Positions 8,325 to 16,185 of a stretch of DNA of 32,942 bases are shown one piece after another. The stretch spans positions 1-32,942 of the forward strand of contig CAZVRZ010000058.1 of assembly GCA_964629965.1 (NCBI GenBank), written 5' to 3'. The position numbers were made by a program, and so were the translations under genes. Below the pieces are notes generated by a model. The model was given only the letters and a program-made list of their open reading frames with translations, was not told where the DNA came from and did no database searches. Origin of the DNA: CAZVRZ01 sp964629965. GTDB lineage: Bacteria > Chloroflexota > Anaerolineae > Anaerolineales > UBA4823. Every line of letters begins with the position of its first letter. Position 1 is the stretch's first letter.

Positions 8325-8343
8325 TCTTCTTCTTCCGGTACTT

Positions 8344-8383
8344 AACGCGTTTCGGCGGCCTTATTTAGCCGCCGAAACGCGTT
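8344..8383. terminator. Perfect 16-bp hairpin between convergent genes
   Basis: Arms 8344-8359 and 8368-8383 (AACGCGTTTCGGCGGC and its complement) enclose an 8-base loop. It lies between the ferredoxin stop and the toast-rack gene stop and probably ends transcription in both directions. The flanking T-tract is short, so it is not a textbook intrinsic terminator. Confidence 0.65.
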
Positions 8384-8400
8384 TGCTATCAGAGGGGAAA

Positions 8401-9276
8401 TTATTCGTTGCCTAATTTCAGGTTACCGGCGCCCATCTTAACGATCATGGTGATCTTATAACCTTCGCCAGATTGCGAATACACTTTACCATCCTGCTCC
8501 CATTCACCATCGATGGAGATGTTGGAAACGCCGCCATCAAAGGTGATTTCTGCCGGTACATTCTCCGGAACGATGATCTCTACGCTGCTGATGCCTGATT
8601 CCACATAAACGGTCAGGTCGCGCTGCAGTTCACCACCGAAATCTAGCTTGTAACTGCCTGCGCCGCCGTGGAAGGTAACGGTGGAGGCGTTGGCATTGCC
8701 CAGGTTCTTCAGTGCCACGTTCGAGGCGCCCGTGTTGTACGATAGGGTCATGAGCTCGATCTGGTTGGGTTCGGAGAAATTCAGTTTGACATCCGCGGCG
8801 CCATCCGAAATTTCCAGGTTCTTGAGCGATAACCCGCCGAGTTCGTAATCACCGGCGTAAGCGCCTGCCTTAATGGAGAGATTCATCACAGCGTTGCCCA
8901 GTTCGAAATCCCACTCGTTCTTAAATTGATCATTAAAGCTGGGAATGCCCCTCACGTTCAGGTTGCCCTGTTCGATCGTGATCTTGTCGTCGTCGATTTT
9001 TACTTGCGGTTCGAAATCTGCCACGTTGTAGGTGGCCTCGCCGCTGACCAGGACGCCGTCTGCGCCGGGGTTGAGCTCGATGTTGCCGGCGCCGAAAGAT
9101 AGGCTCAGATTGGCGACTGCCTCCGGATCATCAAGCAGGGGGACTTCTATTTCTTTTGTTTCGGTCGGGCCGGTTTTGACCTCGGTCACCGGGAAATTGA
9201 CATTGATACCGCAGGCCATCGTGACCAACATGACGATCACTAGTATTAAGAGAATTTCCTTCTTTTGCTTGAACAT
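8401..9276 (-). CDS. Toast-rack (DUF2154/DUF4097-like) lipoprotein
   Basis: From the ATG at 9276 the product has 291 residues. A GGAGG lies within the bases just upstream, which argues against the GTG four codons earlier. The N-terminus is a lipoprotein signal ending VTMAC with Cys22. The rest is predicted all-beta with repeating short strands (LSLSFGAGNIEL..., GGAGSYKLDFGG, GAGNLKLG), the pattern of toast-rack adhesin-like or LiaF-like domains. Such proteins sit on the outer face of the membrane and are often tied to envelope-stress sensing. No direct partner is encoded beside it. The function is otherwise unknown. Confidence 0.75.
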   Translation of the reverse strand: MFKQKKEILLILVIVMLVTMACGINVNFPVTEVKTGPTETKEIEVPLLDDPEAVANLSLSFGAGNIELNPGADGVLVSGEATYNVADFEPQVKIDDDKITIEQGNLNVRGIPSFNDQFKNEWDFELGNAVMNLSIKAGAYAGDYELGGLSLKNLEISDGAADVKLNFSEPNQIELMTLSYNTGASNVALKNLGNANASTVTFHGGAGSYKLDFGGELQRDLTVYVESGISSVEIIVPENVPAEITFDGGVSNISIDGEWEQDGKVYSQSGEGYKITMIVKMGAGNLKLGNE

Positions 9277-9404
9277 ATCAGCCTCCACTCGGTTGTTCTA
9301 TCCGGAAATGATTTGGGCGGTGGTATTTGATCGCGCCATCTGCAGCCAAATACAACCCTCCAATTCCTGGATCACTGCTCACATAATATACGTGCAAACG
9401 GCCC

Positions 9405-12125
9405 TCAGGGTTGCAGGGCGGTCTGGAATATGGCTTGCCCGACCATCAGTGCATAGGCGGGTTCGTTCTCTTCGATGATCAAGGCCAGGGTCAGCGGCGA
9501 ACCCGGCCAGGAAGGCAGGGTGCCGGCCAGCAGCCAGGTGTAACCCTGGCCAGGAACATCGGCGGCTGCGCCGACCACGGTGATGGAATGCCAGATGGGC
9601 AGGTCAGCATCGGCCAGCTCTAGCACGGCGGCGGCTACGGCCTGCTTAGAAAGCACCGCTTCAGGCGACCTGGACAGCGGGAGTGTTTGCCAATCGGCTT
9701 GCGGTATGCGTATGGCCAATGCCAGGCGCGGGGCTGGTTGGCTGCCCGCGGCACTGAGAGCGGCGGCCGCCAGCGCCATTTGCAATGGGTTGACGCGAAA
9801 AGCCGGCTCCAGTCCACTGGCGCCTTGGCGCAGGCCGAGTGCTTCCAGGGCAGCATCTTCGGGAGCAAACGGCATAGGGCTGTCTGGGGCGGGCAGCGAT
9901 GGCAGCGGTGCCCTGAACAGTCCCAGATCCTGGTAGAGCTGGCGGATGGACAAAGCTCCCAATGCCTGGCCCAATTGGGTGTTGGCTCCAGGGCAGCCAT
10001 TGGCGATGGCCGCGCCCCAGGTCTGCGCCGCACCTGGCAAGGCGCAATCCATGATTTGCCCGGCTGCGCTGAAGGACAAGCTTTGCGGTTGGTCTGCCGG
10101 GAGGGTTTGATCGAAGGCAGCAGCAAGCAGCAGCGGCCCAAGGGCCGAGCCGGTTGGGTAAAGTCCGAGCGTGGCGCGGTTAAGCAGTGGCGCGGCGGGG
10201 TCGGCTACCAGGGTAGGCCATTGTTCTGCGACCCGGTTGGCGTCGAAATAGGGATGAGAAGCAATGGCTAACACATCGCCATTCTCGGCATTGAGCAGCA
10301 CCAATGCGCCGCGCCGCCCTTCCAAGAGTTGGTCGGCGATCTGCTGCAAGGAAAGATCCAGGCTCAAGCGCACATCTAACCCGGGCGGCGGCTGACCGTA
10401 GAGCAGGTGATGCTTCCAGATATCCCCGGCGGGCTGGCCTTCCAGGCCGCGCAGGTAGCGATCCAGGCTGGCTTCCAGGCCGGACTGCCCATAAACGGGA
10501 TCGATATACCCCAGGATGGGGCTGAGGGGCTGGTACAGGCTGCGCCGCAAGTAGGAGCCAGGCTCGCCCTGGGTTTCGGCCAACTTTTGGCCATCGCGCG
10601 CCAGCAGCGAGCCACGTTGTACATAGCGATCGGCGATGGAACGGCGGGCATTGTCGGTGCGGATGAGCAGGGCAGGGCCGCGATACACGGCCCACCACCC
10701 ACAAAGAAGCATGGCTGCGGCCAGGCCGGTGTAGAGTCCCAGGCCGAGGATTAAGTATGGGCGGGAACCGGCAGGGGAGGCCGAGCCGCCGGCGGGCGCC
10801 GCGCTGGGAGAAATACCAGCGCTGTTCTGCCCACTGATGGCTAACAGCAGGAACAACTCGATAAAGCACACCAGCAGCGAGGAGCCGCCGTAGGAGACAA
10901 ACGGTAATGTTACGCCGGTCAATGGCAGCAAGCGTACATTGCCGCCGATGATCAAGATGCTTTGTCCAACCAGGTGAGCGGTAAGGCCGGCTGCCAGAAA
11001 TCTTTGAAAAAGGTCTGGGGCATGCAGGGCGACGCGCAAGCCGCGATTGGCGAACAGCGCTAAAAGCCCTAAAAGAGCCAAAGCGCCCAAAAGCCCACTT
11101 TCTTCACAGATGGAAGAGAAGATGAAATCGGAATGAGGAACGGGAACCAGACCGGGACTGCCCATGCCCAGGCCGCGGCCGAAAATGCCTCCGTTGGCGA
11201 TCGCTAACAACGATTGTACGATCTGGTAAGAACGCCCGCTGGGGTCCAACCAGGGATTCAACCAGGCGTCGATGCGTAAGCGGACCACATCGAAAAGGAC
11301 ATAACCGGCGGCTGCACTGGCAACCGTAGCAACCAGCGATGCCCACAGGATGGAGGCTTTCCCCGAGCCCAAGAAGACGATGGTCGCATAAAGGAACAGG
11401 AAGATGGAAGCGGTGCCCAGGTCGCGCTGCACAACCATCAGTGCCAGCGCCAGTCCATACATCACCAGAGTGGGCGCCAGAATTGCCAGCAGGCGGGCGT
11501 TTTTTTGACGCGGCACGATGCCGGCTGGCTGGCGGCCGAACAGCAAACGCCAATCGGCCAGGTAAGCCGCCAGGTAGACGACCAGAAGCAGCTTGAGTGG
11601 TTCGGAAGGTTGCAAATACATACCGCAGCAGCCCAGCCATAGGCGCTGGCCTGCGCCCATGGGATTGACGCCAAAGAATAGTGTCAGGGCTGCTAAAACC
11701 AACCCAGAGGTCAGCCAAACATATTTATAACGGCGCAGCAGGTTGATGTCAAAGCGATAGTACATCCCTACTGCCACCAGCAAGCTGGAGAGCGCCAGCC
11801 AGGCTGCCTGGCGCAGGCCGAATGTAGGTGAAAGGCGCAGGATGGCGAGCGTTCCCCAACCGCTTAGCAACAGGCTCAACGGCAATAAATAAGGGTCGCG
11901 TTCTGGCAGGCGCTGGATGCTGACGTGATGGCAAAGGACTGCCAGCACACTCCATAAAAGCAAAAGCCCCCACGGACGCCAGTTCCAGATGATTTCGGTG
12001 GAGCGTTCGCGCACGCCAGGCGCCAGGGTGAGCGCCAGGGCATTGAATAGTAAAAATACCCCCCCCAAGATTAACAGGCGGGCTTGCAGGCGGTCTAGCG
12101 GAGAAACGGATCTGGAACCAGCCAA
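9405..12125 (-). CDS. SEDS (FtsW/RodA) glycosyltransferase fused to a degenerate class B PBP domain
   Basis: This 906-residue protein joins two normally separate partners. Residues about 15-430 form the polytopic SEDS domain, with QPSEPLKLLLVVYLA (172-186), the loop PHSDFIFSSICEESG holding the expected catalytic Asp333, and GVTLPFVSYGGSS (404-416). A further membrane helix (about 456-480) precedes a PBP-like part starting RGSLLARDGQKLAET. In the transpeptidase fold, NRATLGLYPTGSALG aligns with the active-site block, but the SxxK Lys is Gly663. SxN reads GAN (713-715), and the KTG position appears to read VVG (850-852). I infer an active polymerase with a non-catalytic PBP regulator. It starts at TTG 12125 with a weak GAAAG upstream, 16 bases after mtnP. 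Confidence 0.85.
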   Translation of the reverse strand: MAGSRSVSPLDRLQARLLILGGVFLLFNALALTLAPGVRERSTEIIWNWRPWGLLLLWSVLAVLCHHVSIQRLPERDPYLLPLSLLLSGWGTLAILRLSPTFGLRQAAWLALSSLLVAVGMYYRFDINLLRRYKYVWLTSGLVLAALTLFFGVNPMGAGQRLWLGCCGMYLQPSEPLKLLLVVYLAAYLADWRLLFGRQPAGIVPRQKNARLLAILAPTLVMYGLALALMVVQRDLGTASIFLFLYATIVFLGSGKASILWASLVATVASAAAGYVLFDVVRLRIDAWLNPWLDPSGRSYQIVQSLLAIANGGIFGRGLGMGSPGLVPVPHSDFIFSSICEESGLLGALALLGLLALFANRGLRVALHAPDLFQRFLAAGLTAHLVGQSILIIGGNVRLLPLTGVTLPFVSYGGSSLLVCFIELFLLLAISGQNSAGISPSAAPAGGSASPAGSRPYLILGLGLYTGLAAAMLLCGWWAVYRGPALLIRTDNARRSIADRYVQRGSLLARDGQKLAETQGEPGSYLRRSLYQPLSPILGYIDPVYGQSGLEASLDRYLRGLEGQPAGDIWKHHLLYGQPPPGLDVRLSLDLSLQQIADQLLEGRRGALVLLNAENGDVLAIASHPYFDANRVAEQWPTLVADPAAPLLNRATLGLYPTGSALGPLLLAAAFDQTLPADQPQSLSFSAAGQIMDCALPGAAQTWGAAIANGCPGANTQLGQALGALSIRQLYQDLGLFRAPLPSLPAPDSPMPFAPEDAALEALGLRQGASGLEPAFRVNPLQMALAAAALSAAGSQPAPRLALAIRIPQADWQTLPLSRSPEAVLSKQAVAAAVLELADADLPIWHSITVVGAAADVPGQGYTWLLAGTLPSWPGSPLTLALIIEENEPAYALMVGQAIFQTALQP

Positions 12126-12141
12126 AGGTGCTTTCGACAGG

Positions 12142-13011
12142 CTATTTGCCCAAGTATTTGTCTACCAGCAAGCTCAAACGCTGGCGGGCTTCAGGAGAGA
12201 TGCTCTCAGGCCGGGAGATCAGGGCGGAGGCCAGTGCAGAACCACATTCGCAAGCGCGTTCCTGCGGCAGCAGGTGGCAGATGTTCTGGACGGCCTGGCG
12301 AGCAGTGGTGGTATTTTGATTCAGGACAGCGATCACGGCTTCCACGCAGACCGGTTCCTCGCACTGGCGCCAGACATCATAATCGGTGACGTGAGCGATC
12401 ACGGCGTAGCAGATTTCGGCTTCGCGTGCCAGGAAGGCTTCAGGGGAAGTGGTCATGCCGATGATGGACATGCCCCACGTTCGGTAGAGGTTAGATTCGG
12501 CGCGGGTGGAAAAGCGCGGCCCTTCGATGGAAATCAACGTGCCACCGCGGTGTATCCGAGCGCCGGTGGCTTGCACTGCCTGGTAGGCGTGCTGTGAAAA
12601 ATCGGGGCAGAAGGGTTCGGCGACACCGATGTGCGCTACGTAACCTTTGCCGAAGAAGGAGCGCTGGCGATCGCGGGTGAAATCAAAGAGCTGGTCGGGG
12701 ATCACAAAGTCGCCAGGGACGTAATCTTCGCGCAGCGAGCCGCAAGCGCTGATGGCTAGTATGCGGGTGACCCCCAGCATTTTCAGAGCAAACACGTTGG
12801 CGCGGTAGTTCACTTCTGTCGGAGAGATCACATGACCGCGGCCATGCCGGCACAAAAAGGCCACGGATTGGCCGCCCAGGGTACCAATAACGATGGGCGA
12901 GCTGGGTTTCCCGAAGGGGGTCTCTAGCTCGATCTCCTGCATGTGTTCCAGTCCAGAAATATCATACAAGCCGGAGCCGCCGATGATGCCGAGAGATGCT
13001 TTGATTTTCAT
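12142..13011 (-). CDS. mtnP: S-methyl-5'-thioadenosine phosphorylase
   Basis: The 289-residue product cleaves methylthioadenosine, a by-product of polyamine synthesis, to adenine and methylthioribose-1-phosphate. Family marks are GIIGGSGLYD near the N-terminus, the phosphate-binding RHGRGH, ACGSLREDYVPGDFVIPDQ, the substrate block IEGPRFSTRAES, GMTTSPEA and TDYDVW with the purine-contacting Asp. It resembles MTAP over its length rather than purine nucleoside phosphorylase. I choose ATG 13011 (MKIKAS) because GAGG lies six bases upstream; an earlier ATG at 13047 overlaps fhaB and has no ribosome-binding site. It sits inside an fha/SEDS operon, where no metabolic link is obvious. Confidence 0.9.
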   Translation of the reverse strand: MKIKASLGIIGGSGLYDISGLEHMQEIELETPFGKPSSPIVIGTLGGQSVAFLCRHGRGHVISPTEVNYRANVFALKMLGVTRILAISACGSLREDYVPGDFVIPDQLFDFTRDRQRSFFGKGYVAHIGVAEPFCPDFSQHAYQAVQATGARIHRGGTLISIEGPRFSTRAESNLYRTWGMSIIGMTTSPEAFLAREAEICYAVIAHVTDYDVWRQCEEPVCVEAVIAVLNQNTTTARQAVQNICHLLPQERACECGSALASALISRPESISPEARQRLSLLVDKYLGK

Positions 13012-13039
13012 GGTGGGCCTCAAATTGTTCCAGAGAATC

Positions 13040-13468
13040 TCATTCAAGTTGGATCGTTAATACAATTTTACCGCAGCGGAGGATGTCGCCGGTAGTAACC
13101 ACGAAGGGTGTGCTGACGGGTTCTTCATTCAGGAAAGTGCCGTTGGTCGAACCCAGGTCTTCCAGCCACCACTGCTGGTGGTGGTATGCCAGGCGCGCAT
13201 GCCGGGTGGAAACCGCGCTGTCTTCTAATTGACAATCTGCCGACGGGCCGCGCCCCAGGATCACTTCCGGTTTTTGGTAGGCATGTTCAATTTTCTCTCC
13301 TTGAGCGTCGGGAGATTCTGACAGCAGGTGGATTGTTGGCGCCTGTCGTTTCGAGAGCAGCTCGGAATGCACTTTCAGGTCGCGCCATAAGATAAACAGC
13401 GCTCCACCCAACAGGCCGTAGAGTGCGATGATTGCCAACAGGCGGACGATTAGGAGCAGTTCAGCCAA
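13040..13468 (-). CDS. FhaB-like membrane-anchored FHA-domain protein
   Basis: The 142-residue product starts at TTG 13468, overlapping the fhaA stop by eight bases (TTGGCTGA) with GGGAGA upstream. This start puts one membrane helix right at the N-terminus (LLLIVRLLAIIALYGLLGG), as in actinobacterial FhaB. A short linker leads to a C-terminal FHA domain that keeps the phosphothreonine-reading residues: Gly72-Arg73 (LGRG), Ser87-x-Arg89-His90 (STRH) and Asn109-Gly110 (STNGTF). It should bind a phosphorylated partner at the membrane. In Actinobacteria that role belongs to division and wall synthesis under PknA/PknB. No Ser/Thr kinase is encoded in this window. Confidence 0.82.
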   Translation of the reverse strand: MAELLLIVRLLAIIALYGLLGGALFILWRDLKVHSELLSKRQAPTIHLLSESPDAQGEKIEHAYQKPEVILGRGPSADCQLEDSAVSTRHARLAYHHQQWWLEDLGSTNGTFLNEEPVSTPFVVTTGDILRCGKIVLTIQLE

Positions 13469-14255
13469 GCGGTTTTTCTCCCAGGTTGCCCAGGTCCTGC
13501 GTCTCACTATCGGCATCGACGCCTTCCAATCCGAAAACAATGGGTAAGCCTGCCAATGAAATCACGTCGCCGGTCAGCAGTTGGCAGTGGGTGATTCTCT
13601 GGCCGTTGACGAAAGTTCCCCCGCTGGAGCCCAGGTCGAAGATCATAAAGCTGCCCTGGGTGTAGCGGAGTTGGGCATGCAGGTGAGCGACGCGCTGATC
13701 CTCGATCACCAAATGGTTTCCGGCTTGACTGCCAATATTGGTAATGGATTGGGTAACAGGCATCAGTCTCAGACCGTCTACGATCAAAAAGGCGCCGGGC
13801 AGCGGGATTTGTGCGCTTGGGGATGGCTCATCGAGCCGGCGGGTGACGTTGGCAGTGTGGGAATCTTCACTCAGGCTGAATTGAGCGACCACCACCGGCT
13901 CGCTAAGGTCTGTCTCTGGGTTAAGCAGCATGCGGATGACTGGCGGATTGGCAAACTGGATGTTGATCTCGGCGCTGGTCTGTTGAAGACGATCAGCTAG
14001 CTCGGCCAACATGACCTCGGTGGCGGGTTCATCCTGAGGATTGGGCTGCCCGGCAGGCAAGAAAATAGTAAAAAGATCGGGCGCCATGGCGCCCCCATCG
14101 GGCAGGGGGCGCAGTTCTGCCTGCATGGCAGCCACCAAATGCTGCGCCAGTTCAGTTTCTATAGAATAGAGTGAAAAGATACGCTGCAAACTGCCTTCAA
14201 TCAGGGTTTGCAGCCGGTTTTCCAACTGACCGAGAAGGGATTCTAGAGCGCTCAT
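13461..14255 (-). CDS. FhaA-like protein (DUF3662 plus degenerate FHA domain)
   Basis: The 264-residue protein has an N-terminal DUF3662 domain (about 1-115; LENRLQTLIEGSLQRIFS matches the FhaA start) and a C-terminal FHA fold (about 155-245). The FHA core is altered. The Arg of the GR motif is Ser176, the SRxH block reads A190-H191-L192-H193, and SSNGT reads SSGGT (Asn to Gly212). The fold-defining FDLGS and TFVNG remain. It probably no longer reads phosphothreonine in the usual way. It is the first gene of the fhaA-fhaB-mtnP-SEDS/PBP operon. No Shine-Dalgarno precedes the ATG; the promoter at 14266-14294 predicts a leaderless transcript. Confidence 0.82.
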   Translation of the reverse strand: MSALESLLGQLENRLQTLIEGSLQRIFSLYSIETELAQHLVAAMQAELRPLPDGGAMAPDLFTIFLPAGQPNPQDEPATEVMLAELADRLQQTSAEINIQFANPPVIRMLLNPETDLSEPVVVAQFSLSEDSHTANVTRRLDEPSPSAQIPLPGAFLIVDGLRLMPVTQSITNIGSQAGNHLVIEDQRVAHLHAQLRYTQGSFMIFDLGSSGGTFVNGQRITHCQLLTGDVISLAGLPIVFGLEGVDADSETQDLGNLGEKPLG

Positions 14256-14265
14256 GGTTCAGGCA

Positions 14266-14294
14266 ATTATAAGAGCGCCTTACAGATTGGGCAA
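14266..14294 (-). promoter_or_regulatory. Promoter of the fhaA operon, predicting a leaderless mRNA
   Basis: TTGCCC (14289-14294) and a perfect TATAAT (14266-14271) are 17 bases apart. Only ten bases separate the -10 box from the fhaA ATG at 14255. The start site should fall 2-5 bases before the ATG, which fits the absence of a ribosome-binding site. Confidence 0.7.
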
Positions 14295-14319
14295 GACCTA
14301 GAAAAACGCGAGAAAATGG

Positions 14320-14790
14320 TCAGGCGCTGATCTGCGCCAGGCTGGCGCCGGTCAATTCCAGCACAGCCGACACTGGTAGGCGGATGTTTAGACCGCGCTG
14401 TCCGCCGGAGATGTGGATTTCATTAAAGAGCTGGGCGGTATCGTCCAGGATCATCTGGAAACCCCGGTTGAGCAGCGCCAGCGGAGAGATGCCGCCGGCC
14501 TGCATGCCGGTGATCTTTTCTGCCTCGCGTTCGGTGGGTAGGCTGAGCTTTTTCTCCCCCACGGCTAGGGCTAGCGCCTTCAGGTCTACCTCGGTATTGC
14601 CAGGAACGATGGCCAGGATGGGTTTGCCTTTGCCTGCGCGCACAGCTACGATGGTTTTGAAAACTTGCTCTGGCGGCACGTTCAACCGGCGGGCGGTTTC
14701 TTGCGCGCCGAGTTTTTCGGCGGGCAATTCGAAAGCCTGGTAAGGCACCTTGTGCGCTTCAAGCAGGCGGGTGACGTTGTTTTTGATCAT
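14320..14790 (-). CDS. ybaK: Cys-tRNA(Pro) deacylase, YbaK/EbsC family
   Basis: The 156-residue protein hydrolyses Cys misloaded on tRNA-Pro and so proofreads translation. It has the YbaK fold from about residue 25 onward, the essential Lys45 in QVFKTIVA, the GGISPL loop (99-104) and the closing GQRGLNIRLP. Length matches the family. The ATG at 14790 overlaps the end of the upstream histidine kinase gene by 32 bases, with AAGG a few bases upstream, so it is probably co-transcribed with the two-component genes. The overlap looks like operon compaction; no functional link is implied. Confidence 0.88.
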   Translation of the reverse strand: MIKNNVTRLLEAHKVPYQAFELPAEKLGAQETARRLNVPPEQVFKTIVAVRAGKGKPILAIVPGNTEVDLKALALAVGEKKLSLPTEREAEKITGMQAGGISPLALLNRGFQMILDDTAQLFNEIHISGGQRGLNIRLPVSAVLELTGASLAQISA

Positions 14791-16168
14791 CGTGTGCCTT
14801 GTTGTCTGAAACAGGAAGCGAGATGGTAAAGATGGCGCCGCCTTGCGGGTGATTGGCAGCGGTCAGGCTGCCTCCGTGCGCCTGAACGATCTGCCGGGCG
14901 ATGGCTAACCCCAGCCCGCTGCCGCCTTCGCTGCGACTGCGAGATCTATCTGCCCGGTAGAAGCGCTCGAAGACTTGAGGAAGCGCTTCGAGAGGGATAC
15001 CAGTTCCGCTGTCGTGCACATAGACCTGAACCGCAGCCGGTGTGCAGGCCAGGCTCATTGCAATTTGGCCACCCGCCGGGGTGTATCGCAGTGCATTGGA
15101 GATCAGGTTGCTCACCGCTTGTTCGATCCGCATCGGGTCCAGGGTGGTCGTGGGGCAGTCCGGCCCATCGCTGAGCAGCAGGCGAACCTGGCGACCATCT
15201 GCCTGTGGTTGGAAGCGCCCGATCAATCCCAGGAGCAGAGAGCGCAGGTTTGTAGGAACCAGTTCCAGGCGTAGTTGGCCCGAGTCTGCCAGGGCCAGCG
15301 TGCTCAGATCATCAACCAGGCGGGTAAGCAGGTAGTTCTGTTCTAGCAGCGGAGCTAAGCTTTCGGAAGTGAGCGGGTAGATGCCATCCTGGAGTGCCTC
15401 CAGGTTGGCGCGCTGCACGGCCAATGGCGTGCGGAGCTCATGGGCGATGTCGGCCGTCATGGCGCGGCGGCTTTTCTGGGCGGTTTGCAGTGAATCGGCC
15501 ATCTGGTTAAAGGTTTTCGCCAATACGGCCATTTCGTCGGACCCCTGAACGGGGACGCGCTGCGCCAGGTCTCCAGAAGCCAGCAAGTTGGAAGCGCGCG
15601 TTAAGGCTTGCACCGGGCGCAGTAATCGATAAGCCAGGAAAAGGCCTAGTAGTAACGACAGGGCCAGGGCTGCGCTGCCTGCGATCAACGCAGCTCGGTT
15701 TAGTCGAGAGACCAGGAAGTTTTCTTCGGCGGTTGAATAATGGGATGCATTCTGGGAAAGCAGGTACCCTACGATCTGCAGGTTGTACTTCAGTGGAATG
15801 GCATATTGCTTTTCGGCTTCGCTCAATTGACCAGAAGGCTCGCCGGAGATTGTGTCTGCAATGATCATACCATCAGAGTCCGCCAGGCGCACTTGAGCGC
15901 TCATCATACCGCCTGATTTTCCTGCGCCCTGGCCGCGGCCCATGGGCATGTCTGCGGATTGGGCAAGGAATATTTCTATCCCGCGCCAGGATTGATTCTC
16001 CCGATAGTACTCTTCTAGAGATTGGGCGATGGTATCGAGACGATTCGTGCCGCCCTGGAACATAAAAGAACGCACTTCGCTGGCAGCACCCTGCCGGGCG
16101 ATCAAAACCATGGTAGCAACCGAAATGATCACGATTAGGATGAAAGATAAGATCAGTTTCAAACGCAT
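14759..16168 (-). CDS. BaeS-like membrane sensor histidine kinase
   Basis: The 469-residue kinase has a membrane helix at 5-24, an extracytoplasmic sensor region (about 25-158) and a second helix (about 159-180). A HAMP domain follows (about 181-235), then HisKA with phospho-acceptor His243 in DIAHELRTPLAV, and HATPase_c with N-box (NLISNALRYTP), G1 (DSGTGIP) and G2 (GSGLGLAIARQ). The sensor part includes a Met/Gly-rich stretch (MPMGRGQGAGKSGGMM, 74-89), which resembles the composition of the secreted protein encoded upstream at 17034. It follows its response regulator by 17 bases and should phosphorylate it. The signal is unknown; envelope stress is an inference from the BaeS/CpxA-like layout. 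Confidence 0.9.
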   Translation of the reverse strand: MRLKLILSFILIVIISVATMVLIARQGAASEVRSFMFQGGTNRLDTIAQSLEEYYRENQSWRGIEIFLAQSADMPMGRGQGAGKSGGMMSAQVRLADSDGMIIADTISGEPSGQLSEAEKQYAIPLKYNLQIVGYLLSQNASHYSTAEENFLVSRLNRAALIAGSAALALSLLLGLFLAYRLLRPVQALTRASNLLASGDLAQRVPVQGSDEMAVLAKTFNQMADSLQTAQKSRRAMTADIAHELRTPLAVQRANLEALQDGIYPLTSESLAPLLEQNYLLTRLVDDLSTLALADSGQLRLELVPTNLRSLLLGLIGRFQPQADGRQVRLLLSDGPDCPTTTLDPMRIEQAVSNLISNALRYTPAGGQIAMSLACTPAAVQVYVHDSGTGIPLEALPQVFERFYRADRSRSRSEGGSGLGLAIARQIVQAHGGSLTAANHPQGGAIFTISLPVSDNKAHDDQKQRHPPA

Positions 16169-16185
16169 CGCATTCTATCTCCAGA

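Noticed and set aside
9289..9404. An open minus-strand frame of about 40 codons (…VSSDPGIGGLYLAADGAIKYH…) between the SEDS fusion and the toast-rack gene
   Set aside because: It reads like protein, but it has no start codon with a ribosome-binding site and ends inside the next gene's leader. It could be a relic; there is too little to call.
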